From an uncultured Collinsella sp. (lineage in GTDB: Bacteria > Actinomycetota > Coriobacteriia > Coriobacteriales > Coriobacteriaceae), in assembly GCA_902489955.1 (NCBI GenBank), contig CABUBY010000114.1, positions 1 to 5,411 of the forward strand: a stretch of 5,411 nt of DNA, read 5' to 3'. Shown piece by piece: positions 1 to 5,411 of the stretch (the first letter of the stretch is position 1; each line of letters starts with the position of its first letter). The notes under the pieces were generated by a model. The model was not told the DNA's origin, made no database searches, and saw only the letters and a list, made by a program, of their open reading frames with translations. The position numbers and the translations under genes are program-made.

Positions 1-51
1 CCGCGCGGGCGCCCCCGGTTATACAACCTCTTCGATAGGAGCTTTTCCCAC
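1..51 (+). other. Leader upstream of the rhamnose gene
   Basis: This short GC-rich stretch before the first gene holds a ribosome binding site near its right end. The frame of the downstream gene stays open back to the window edge, but it contains no ATG, GTG or TTG before position 52, so no longer start can be proposed from what is visible. A different frame runs into a TAG at 36-38, which could be the end of an upstream gene, but too little is present to say so. A promoter cannot be judged here because the -35 region would lie at or beyond the edge. Confidence 0.4.
37..41 (+). promoter_or_regulatory. Ribosome binding site of the rmlCD fusion gene
   Basis: AGGAG lies 10 bases before the ATG at 52. 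It is a good match to the Shine-Dalgarno consensus and supports that ATG as the start, since no other start codon in this frame is visible upstream. Confidence 0.7.
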
Positions 52-1506
52 ATGGCAGACATCGCATTCGAGAAGGACCTCTCCGTCGCCGAGACCGGCA
101 TCGGGGGCCTCAAGGTCGTCGACCTCGCCGTCCACGGCGACTCGCGCGGCTGGTTCAAGGAGAACTGGCAGCGCGCCAAGATGACCGCCCTGGGCATCCC
201 GGACCTCAGGGTCGTCCAGAACAACATCTCCTACAACGACAGCCGCGGCGTCACCCGCGGCATCCACGCCGAGCCCTGGGACAAGTTCATCTCCGTGGCG
301 CGCGGCAGCGTCTTCGGCGCCTGGGTGGACCTGCGCGAGGGCAGCGAGACCTACGGGAAGGTGTTCACCTGCACGCTCGACCCGTCCAAGGCCATCTACG
401 TCCCGCGCGGCGTGGGCAACTCCTTCCAGGCCCTGGAGGACGGCACCGCCTACACCTACCTGGTGGACGCCCACTGGTCCCTCGAGCTCAAGAAGACCTA
501 CACCTTCGTGAACCTCGCCGACCCCGAGCTCGCCATCGAGTGGCCGATTCCGCTCGATGAGGCCACCGTCTCCGAGGCCGACCTCAACCACCCGATGCTC
601 AGGGACGTCGTCCCGATGGCGCCGAAGCGCACCCTCGTCACCGGCTGCAACGGCCAGCTGGGGCATGCGGTCCGAAAGCTGGCCGAGGAGCGCGGCGTCG
701 CCAAGGACTTCGACTTCTGCGACATCGACACCTTCGACATGTCCGACCCGGACGCCTACGCGCAGTACGACTGGTCTCTCTACGGCACCGTGATCAACTG
801 CGGCGCCTACACGGCGGTTGATAAAGCGGAGACCCCCGAGGGCCGTGCCACCGCCTGGAAGGCCAACGCGACCGGCCCCGCCCTGCTCGCCCGCACCTGC
901 GCCGGGCACGGGATCACGCTCGTCCACGTGTCCTCCGACTACGTCTTCGACGGCACCGCCGAGGTGCACGACGAGGAGGAGCCCTTCTCCCCGCTGTCCG
1001 TCTACGGCCAGACCAAGGCCGCCGGCGACATCGCCGTGGCCGGCTGCCCGCGCCACTACATCATGCGCAGCTCCTGGGTCATCGGCGAGGGGCACAACTT
1101 CGTGAAGACCATGAAGGGACTGTCCGACCGCGTCGCAGACCCCGATGACAAGCTCGGGCAGGTCACCGTGGTCGACGACCAGCTGGGCCGCCTGACCTTC
1201 ACGCGCGACATGGCAGCGGCCATCTTCCACGTGCTGGACGCGAAGGCCCCCTACGGCACCTACGGCTGCACCGGCTCCGGCGCCGTCAAGTCCTGGGCCG
1301 ACATCGCCCGCGCCGTCTTCGAGGCGGCCAACGGCAACGGCGACAGGGTCGTGCCGGTCAGCACCGCCGAGTACTACGCCGGCGCCGAGGGCCCCATCGC
1401 CCCGCGCCCGGTCCACTCCGCGCTCGACCTGTCCAAGCTCGAGGCCGTCGGCTTCCGCATGCCCGACTGGGAGGAAGAGCTGGGGGAGTACCTTAAGACG
1501 CTCTAG
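52..1506 (+). CDS. rfbCD: Bifunctional dTDP-4-dehydrorhamnose 3,5-epimerase / dTDP-4-dehydrorhamnose reductase (RmlC-RmlD fusion)
   Basis: This 484-residue cytoplasmic enzyme should convert dTDP-4-keto-6-deoxyglucose to dTDP-L-rhamnose in two steps, epimerisation at C3 and C5 and then NAD(P)H reduction at C4. Residues ~1-188 form an RmlC cupin: the RGIH motif gives the expected catalytic His72, followed by EPWDK (Lys78), the VDLREGSETYG strand at 92-102 and the VPRG turn at 117-120. Residues ~193-484 form an RmlD short-chain dehydrogenase: nucleotide-binding TGCNGQLG (197-204), INCGAYTAVDKAE (248-260), VSSDYVFDG (293-301) and the catalytic YxxxK pair Tyr318/Lys322. The two halves match the usual sizes of the separate enzymes, joined by a linker of only a few residues. 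At the usual AHGF position of RmlC the sequence is GVGNSF, with Asn in place of His, as I recall from the RmlC subfamily of streptococci, lactobacilli and actinobacteria. RmlA and RmlB are not in the window. The codons are strongly G/C-ending. The start is supported by an AGGAG site, and the gene ends in a terminator. The functional call is very secure; the symbol is descriptive. Confidence 0.95.
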   Translation: MADIAFEKDLSVAETGIGGLKVVDLAVHGDSRGWFKENWQRAKMTALGIPDLRVVQNNISYNDSRGVTRGIHAEPWDKFISVARGSVFGAWVDLREGSETYGKVFTCTLDPSKAIYVPRGVGNSFQALEDGTAYTYLVDAHWSLELKKTYTFVNLADPELAIEWPIPLDEATVSEADLNHPMLRDVVPMAPKRTLVTGCNGQLGHAVRKLAEERGVAKDFDFCDIDTFDMSDPDAYAQYDWSLYGTVINCGAYTAVDKAETPEGRATAWKANATGPALLARTCAGHGITLVHVSSDYVFDGTAEVHDEEEPFSPLSVYGQTKAAGDIAVAGCPRHYIMRSSWVIGEGHNFVKTMKGLSDRVADPDDKLGQVTVVDDQLGRLTFTRDMAAAIFHVLDAKAPYGTYGCTGSGAVKSWADIARAVFEAANGNGDRVVPVSTAEYYAGAEGPIAPRPVHSALDLSKLEAVGFRMPDWEEELGEYLKTL

Positions 1507-1524
1507 CCGCTATTCAAATTCCGA

Positions 1525-1560
1525 AAGAAAAGCCGCCGCTTGTTAACGGCGGCTTTTCTT
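1525..1560. terminator. Bidirectional intrinsic terminator between convergent genes
   Basis: A perfect 14-base inverted repeat, 1525-1538 with 1547-1560, encloses an 8-base loop at 1539-1546. Six G:C-rich pairs sit next to the loop, and an A-rich left flank and T-rich right flank give a U-run in either direction. On the plus strand the hairpin begins 18 bases after the TAG of the rhamnose gene. On the minus strand the 1547-1560 arm is also the last codons of the YfhO-like gene, encoding its Lys-Lys-Ser-Arg-Arg end, and the TAA stop (1545-1543) is in the loop. It should therefore serve both genes. Structure seen directly; termination activity inferred. Confidence 0.9.
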
Positions 1561-3951
1561 ATGCCTGGTGTATAGCCCCGCTGCAATTAGAGCGGCAGCG
1601 GTAGCCAGACTCACCGTAAGCCCTGCAAGGGCGCCTGGAGTCTTATAGGTCATTACGATCTTATTCGTGCCCTTCTGCACACTCAGGCACGACATGCCTT
1701 TATCGGCGGCGGGCGTAAGCTCTGCGGCGGCTCCGTTAATCGTTACACTCCAGCCATCATCGTACGGGACACTCAGCAGCAAGTTACAGTCATTCTCGGC
1801 GGTATACTCGCCCTCGACATTGCCGTCCTCGAAAACCGCCGGAACAAACTCGCCCGTCTTAAGCTCGTCGATAATCTGCTCAAAGACTTCCAGATTGAGC
1901 GCGTAAAAGACCGGTTCATTGCTTTGGGGCATATCGGAATAGCCCTCTGCGACCTCCAGTGATACCGTATGCGAGCTTGGACCATCCGATGCATCTGCAA
2001 TCTGGCGGATATTGTTATCGAATCGCCAAGCTTCGTTATTTATCGTTCGTTGGTCGATTGTGAGGGCGACGGGCCAATAGCTGCCGGCATTCGCATCTTT
2101 GTTGATATAGAGATAGCCGATTGATCCTGCCGGCACGGTGACGCTCCATTGCTTTGCGTCCTGGCTGTCCGCCGTTTTCGTGGCGTTAATCTCGGTGTAG
2201 AGCTCAACGTTGTGGCCGAGGATTTTGCAATACAGGTCGTTTTGTATCTCGAAGGGGTTCTCGCCCTCCAGCGTGCAGTTTTGAATGTCTTTAGAGGCCG
2301 CGATACCAAGGTTGAGCGCATAGGGGTTCACGTACTCGGCGCTTGCTGTGTCGCCTGGCTCCGGTATTGCCACGTATCCTGCGGGCGCTTGTTCGACGAT
2401 GGTGTACTTGACCCCCAGCAGAGCGTCGACAGCCAGAATCGGCTCGGCATAGCGAGTCGAAAACTCGCCCACGCTGCTGTAGCCAAGGGAGTTGAGCAGC
2501 GCGATGGCCTGTGGGTTGTTGGCAGACGAATACGAAGACAGCTGATCGTACCCGAGCGCCAAGCCTTCGTTGAGTGCGGCGCTATCGGCACGCGTGGTCG
2601 TGCGGTCAATGCGATAGAACGGCGTTGGGTCGTCGTCCTGAATCGCCTTGACAGTGCTTGTTGCGGTGGCGACGTAGACACTGTTATTGTTCTCGGAATA
2701 GCCTACGTACAGCTGGTTCCACATACTATGGGCGTTGGCAAAGAGCTCAATGGCGGTAAGTGCTAAGAGGGGCAGGATGACTGCGGGACGAGATACTCGG
2801 CGCAATTTGGGGTGGTCCTTGAGCGCCTGCAGGGCATAGCCCGCTGCCCACAGCGCAAAGAAGTTCAGCAAGAAAGCCGTGCGCGAATAGAAACCGTTGG
2901 GAACGCGCATGCCGCACCAGATGTACTCGAGCGGGCTCAAAACGGAGCTGGCGACCAGGATTATCGTGACGACGAGCGTTGCGATGCGCGTCTTTATCGA
3001 AACCGCGCGATTGAACAGCAGGCTCACCGCGAGCAGCATCATGATGACGCCGCAATAGAACTGCGGTGTACTATCGTTGTTCACCCACATGCCGGGGAGA
3101 AAGCCCCTGATGAGCGATTTGAGGCTGGTTTTAAGCAGCGGCCCGAGGGCCAGGACGGGGCCGCCCTTGGACATGGCAAGGATGGTCGGCAAAAAGGTCC
3201 AGGCGGACAGAAGCAGCCCGAGCACGATGGCGCCCGTGAATCGAAGCGCTCGGTCGAGCATGAGCTTCCAGCTAAAGCCCTGCTCGGCAACGTAATCGAC
3301 AAATTCGACCAGTACAAAGATGCAGAGGAACAGAATGCTGATATAGGCCGTGTACCAGCAGAACGTGACGTTAAGCGCCGTGGCGATGACAAGGCGCGCC
3401 ATTCGCTGCTTGTGGATGAGCTCGTAGCAACCGTAGGCGCAAACGGGAAGCAGAATCAGGCAATCGATCCAGAGCGGGTTGCGTAGGTTGCTGACGATCC
3501 AGCTGCAAAACGTGAATGACGCGGAAAGCAGGAACGCCGCGGGCTTGGATAAGCCAAAGCGCTTTTGCACATACCAAGCGCTGCTGATGTGAATGCAGCC
3601 AAGCTTGAGCGCGGTTATGGCAAATACGAAGAGCGTCAGCTTGTCTGCGGGAAACAGCACGCAGAGCAGGTTGAAGGGGCTGGCGAGGTAGTAGCTATAG
3701 AGCCCCCATGTGTTCATGCCGAGTCCCTGCGAGAAGGAATAGCGAAGGTTTGCCTCGCCTAAAAGGACGCGGCGAAACCACGCGAAGAAGTCGATGTATT
3801 GGTATTTGAGATCGTTGGTGAGAAACGAGTTGTCGCCAAAGGGGTAGACATGGTCCGCCGCTGCAAGTGCGACAAAGAGTGCGACGGAAAACGCGAAGCA
3901 GGCGGCGTAGAACGCCACATTCTTGAGCGTGCTGTTATTGGGCTGTGTCAT
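1543..3951 (-). CDS. YfhO-family polytopic membrane protein, probable GT-C type glycosyltransferase
   Basis: The 802-residue protein has the YfhO layout. A first membrane segment (~12-32) is followed by the conserved extracytoplasmic loop beginning PFGDNS (37-42) and continuing through LKYQY to YSFSQGLGMNTWG (71-83). A run of about ten more hydrophobic segments extends to ~406. A large polar domain (~410-770) follows, then one last membrane helix (~773-793) and a basic RHKKSRR tail. The VPYDDGWSVTINGAA stretch (728-742) near the end is typical of the family. In Bacillus and Listeria, YfhO-type proteins act with a CsbB-like enzyme to glycosylate lipoteichoic acid from a lipid-linked sugar; a similar role at the outer membrane face is inferred. 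Asp40 and Asp47 are candidate catalytic acids. The ATG at 3951 is chosen because GAGGA precedes it by 5 bases and the first helix then lies near the N-terminus; an in-frame GTG at 4029 would add 26 non-family-like residues inside the upstream gene. The gene overlaps that upstream glycosyltransferase by 17 bases. Sugar and acceptor are unknown. Confidence 0.85.
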   Translation of the reverse strand: MTQPNNSTLKNVAFYAACFAFSVALFVALAAADHVYPFGDNSFLTNDLKYQYIDFFAWFRRVLLGEANLRYSFSQGLGMNTWGLYSYYLASPFNLLCVLFPADKLTLFVFAITALKLGCIHISSAWYVQKRFGLSKPAAFLLSASFTFCSWIVSNLRNPLWIDCLILLPVCAYGCYELIHKQRMARLVIATALNVTFCWYTAYISILFLCIFVLVEFVDYVAEQGFSWKLMLDRALRFTGAIVLGLLLSAWTFLPTILAMSKGGPVLALGPLLKTSLKSLIRGFLPGMWVNNDSTPQFYCGVIMMLLAVSLLFNRAVSIKTRIATLVVTIILVASSVLSPLEYIWCGMRVPNGFYSRTAFLLNFFALWAAGYALQALKDHPKLRRVSRPAVILPLLALTAIELFANAHSMWNQLYVGYSENNNSVYVATATSTVKAIQDDDPTPFYRIDRTTTRADSAALNEGLALGYDQLSSYSSANNPQAIALLNSLGYSSVGEFSTRYAEPILAVDALLGVKYTIVEQAPAGYVAIPEPGDTASAEYVNPYALNLGIAASKDIQNCTLEGENPFEIQNDLYCKILGHNVELYTEINATKTADSQDAKQWSVTVPAGSIGYLYINKDANAGSYWPVALTIDQRTINNEAWRFDNNIRQIADASDGPSSHTVSLEVAEGYSDMPQSNEPVFYALNLEVFEQIIDELKTGEFVPAVFEDGNVEGEYTAENDCNLLLSVPYDDGWSVTINGAAAELTPAADKGMSCLSVQKGTNKIVMTYKTPGALAGLTVSLATAAALIAAGLYTRHKKSRR

Positions 3952-4903
3952 CAGATTCCTCGTTGGATTCTCGAATGATATAGATGGGGCGGCGCTTGGT
4001 CTCCAAGTAGGCTTTTGCCAAGTATTCACCGATGATTCCTAAGCACAGAAGCTGCATGCCGCCAAACAGCGTTATGAGGCAGGCGAGGGACGGCCATCCG
4101 CCGACGGGGTCACCCCAAACAAGCGTTTTGACCAGGATGACGATGAATCCCAGGATAGCGATGAGACAGAAAACGATACCCGTGAGGGCGGCGAGGGAGA
4201 GCGGCGCCGTGGAAAATGCGACGATGCCGTCGATGGAATAGAGGAGCAGCGACCAAAAGCTCCATTTGGTCTCGCCGGCCACGCGGTTGATGTTTACGTA
4301 GGGGAGCCATTTGGTCTTGAAGCCGACCCAGCCGTAAATGCCCTTGGAGAATCGGTTGTATTCGCCCATGGAGATGATGGCGTTGACCATAGGTCGCTTC
4401 ATGAGCCTAAAATCGCGTGCTCCGTCGACGATGTCGGCCTTGGAAATGCGGTTGATGATCTTGTAGAACATACGGGCGCAGAACGACCTGATGGGAGGCT
4501 CGCCTTCGCGGGTGGTCCTGCGTGTGGCGACGTTATCGTAGTTTTCGGTCTGCAAGATCTCGTACATCTGCGGCAGGAGCGAGGGCGGGTCCTGCATGTC
4601 GGCATCCATGGTGGCGACATAGTTGCCCTTTGCGTGCTGGAGTCCTGCGAGTAGTGCCGCCTCCTTGCCAAAGTTCCGCGAGAAAGAGTGCCAGTGGATG
4701 ACGTATGGATGCGCCGCCGCGGCTTCTGCTTTCATGACGGCAAGCGTTTTGTCTGCCGAACCATCGTCGATGAGGACGGCTTCAAAGGAGATCTCGGGGT
4801 ACTGCTGAGTCATGATGCGAACGACGCCATCGAGCTCTTTGAGAAAGATCGGAAGTGATTCCTGCTCGTTGTAGCACGGCACGACGATGGAGATGAGCGG
4901 CAT
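3935..4903 (-). CDS. CsbB/GtrB-like polyprenyl-phosphate glycosyltransferase (GT2, DPM1-like)
   Basis: This complete 322-residue protein belongs to the bacterial GT2 group that transfers a sugar from a nucleotide donor to undecaprenyl phosphate on the cytoplasmic face of the membrane. The catalytic GT-A domain fills residues ~1-225: SIVVPCYNEQESL at 5-17, the donor-binding DDGSAD at 46-51, NFGKEAALLAG at 77-87, and the metal-binding Asp100/Asp102 in DADMQDPP. DFRLMKR at 164-170 and RFSKGIYGWVG at 184-194 are further family blocks. Two membrane helices follow (~236-259 and ~271-295), then a short charged cytoplasmic tail, the usual CsbB/GtrB/YkcC layout. Length is normal for the group. The ATG at 4903 directly precedes the PLISIVVPCYNE strand where these proteins begin. 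It lies 6 bases after the stop of the upstream glycosyltransferase and overlaps the YfhO-like gene by 17 bases, suggesting it supplies the lipid-linked sugar used by that protein. The sugar cannot be assigned; GlcNAc or glucose is typical of relatives. Confidence 0.92.
   Translation of the reverse strand: MPLISIVVPCYNEQESLPIFLKELDGVVRIMTQQYPEISFEAVLIDDGSADKTLAVMKAEAAAAHPYVIHWHSFSRNFGKEAALLAGLQHAKGNYVATMDADMQDPPSLLPQMYEILQTENYDNVATRRTTREGEPPIRSFCARMFYKIINRISKADIVDGARDFRLMKRPMVNAIISMGEYNRFSKGIYGWVGFKTKWLPYVNINRVAGETKWSFWSLLLYSIDGIVAFSTAPLSLAALTGIVFCLIAILGFIVILVKTLVWGDPVGGWPSLACLITLFGGMQLLCLGIIGEYLAKAYLETKRRPIYIIRESNEESDDTAQ
3957..3961 (-). promoter_or_regulatory. Ribosome binding site of the YfhO-like gene, inside the upstream gene
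   Basis: GAGGA on the minus strand ends 5 bases before the ATG at 3951-3949 and lies within the last codons of the preceding glycosyltransferase. It decides the start in favour of 3951 and suggests translational coupling. A weaker alternative is an AGGA (4040-4037) 7 bases before the GTG at 4029, which is simply part of the upstream coding sequence. Confidence 0.65.
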
Positions 4904-4909
4904 GGTGGT

Positions 4910-5411
4910 TTACCTCTCGCTTGGCTTGGAAGTAGGGCGGCCGGGCTGGTCATCGTAGGCGTATTTGCTGTACACGTTTACCTCCCACTGCTTTTTTTCG
5001 ACCTTTGCCACGGAATCGAGGATGAATCCGGTCGCAAGGCTTAGGCCGCACAGGAACATAAACGAGGCGGCGAGCACGGCGGTGGGGAAGCGCGGAACGA
5101 GGCCGGTCTGGAAATACTCGACAACGATGGGCATGCCCAGGGCGAGACCAGTCACCGCGAACAGAAGCGCAACGAGGCTGAAGAACTTCAGCGGGCGGTA
5201 GTCCTTGAACAGCGTGCCGATCATCGCAACGACTTTAATGCCGTCGCTCACGGTGTTGAGTTTGGACTCGGAACCCTCGGGACGGTCGCGGTACTCGATG
5301 GGCACATCTTTGATGCGCCAGCGGTGGTCGACGGCGTGGATCGAGAGCTCGGTTTCGATCTGAAAGCCCTCGGAAAGCACTGGGAAGGTTTTAACGAACG
5401 GGCGGCTCATG
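4910..5411 (-). CDS. Family 2 glycosyltransferase, C-terminal part (5' end outside the window)
   Basis: Only the last 166 complete codons are present. The Met at 5410 is almost certainly internal, because the fragment starts mid-domain and in relatives the same SRPFVKTFP stretch follows a GYR motif. What is seen is the end of the catalytic domain: LSEGFQIETELSIHA (12-26), then VPIEYRDRPEGSESKLNT (36-53) and DGIKV (56-60). Two membrane helices follow (~74-97 and ~109-133), then a hydrophilic tail. These blocks are typical of DPM1-like membrane glycosyltransferases that use a polyprenyl-phosphate or similar lipid acceptor; the nucleotide-binding and DxD motifs would lie beyond the edge. It is a different subfamily from the CsbB-like gene just downstream, so the pair does not look like a recent duplication. 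The stop is 6 bases before the next start, indicating one operon. Donor and acceptor are unknown. Confidence 0.85.
   Translation of the reverse strand, partial: MSRPFVKTFPVLSEGFQIETELSIHAVDHRWRIKDVPIEYRDRPEGSESKLNTVSDGIKVVAMIGTLFKDYRPLKFFSLVALLFAVTGLALGMPIVVEYFQTGLVPRFPTAVLAASFMFLCGLSLATGFILDSVAKVEKKQWEVNVYSKYAYDDQPGRPTSKPSER
4913..4918 (-). promoter_or_regulatory. Ribosome binding site of the CsbB-like gene
   Basis: GAGAGG on the minus strand lies 9 bases before the ATG at 4903-4901 and overlaps the last codons of the upstream gene, just before its TAA (4912-4910). It is a moderate match and agrees with a polycistronic message without its own promoter at this junction. Confidence 0.55.

Noticed and set aside
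20..25. TATACA as a possible -10 promoter element before the rhamnose gene
   Set aside because: The matching -35 region would lie at or beyond the window edge, and a six-base match alone is not enough.
19..1416. A 465-codon open frame on the minus strand opposite the rhamnose gene
   Set aside because: Its Gly/Val/Ala/Asp-rich, motif-free product is what G/C-ending codons of the plus-strand gene give when read in reverse; the plus strand has clear RmlC and RmlD motifs.
2149..2766. A 205-codon plus-strand open frame opposite the YfhO-like gene
   Set aside because: No family motif, and it lies wholly within a recognised gene on the other strand.
2812..3486. A 224-codon plus-strand open frame opposite the YfhO-like gene
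   Set aside because: The product is rich in charged residues without recognisable domains, as expected from the complement of hydrophobic membrane codons.
3952..4029. A 26-residue N-terminal extension of the YfhO-like protein from a GTG at 4029
   Set aside because: It falls entirely within the upstream glycosyltransferase and does not resemble YfhO N-termini; the ATG at 3951 has a better placed GAGGA site. An AGGA precedes the GTG, so it is not fully excluded.
5408..5410. ATG at 5410 as the true start of the truncated glycosyltransferase
   Set aside because: The protein would begin in the middle of a conserved GT2 domain without donor-binding motifs; the gene more likely continues past the window edge.

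Overview
The window looks like chromosomal DNA from a GC-rich Gram-positive bacterium, most plausibly an intestinal actinobacterium of the Coriobacteriia (Collinsella/Olsenella type). This is an inference from three things: the GC-rich coding style, a fused RmlC-RmlD rhamnose enzyme of the kind seen in Coriobacteriia and bifidobacteria, and a YfhO-family membrane protein. No sequence search was run, so the genus is tentative.

Layout: bases 1-51 are a short leader with a ribosome binding site. Bases 52-1506 (+) encode one fused enzyme for the last two steps of dTDP-L-rhamnose synthesis, 3,5-epimerase then 4-reductase. A compact bidirectional terminator at 1525-1560 separates it from a convergent minus-strand block. 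Read in its own direction (right to left), that block has: the C-terminal part of a family 2 glycosyltransferase cut by the window edge (5411-4910); a complete CsbB/GtrB-like polyprenyl-phosphate glycosyltransferase (4903-3935); and a large YfhO-family polytopic membrane protein, probably a GT-C glycosyltransferase (3951-1543). The first two genes are 6 bases apart and the last two overlap by 17 bases, so they look like one operon.

How the parts fit: the fused enzyme supplies an activated sugar in the cytoplasm. The minus-strand genes resemble the Bacillus/Listeria pattern in which a CsbB-like enzyme loads a sugar on undecaprenyl phosphate and a YfhO-like protein transfers it outside the membrane to a cell-surface polymer. 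The flippase (GtrA type) usual in such systems is not in this window. The theme is therefore cell-envelope glycan synthesis or decoration, but sugar and acceptor cannot be read from the sequence.

The most notable sequence-level feature is the terminator. Its right arm is also the last codons of the YfhO-like gene, and that gene's stop codon lies in the hairpin loop. No RNA genes, CRISPR array, insertion sequence or attachment site were seen, and all of the window except short gaps is explained by the four genes.
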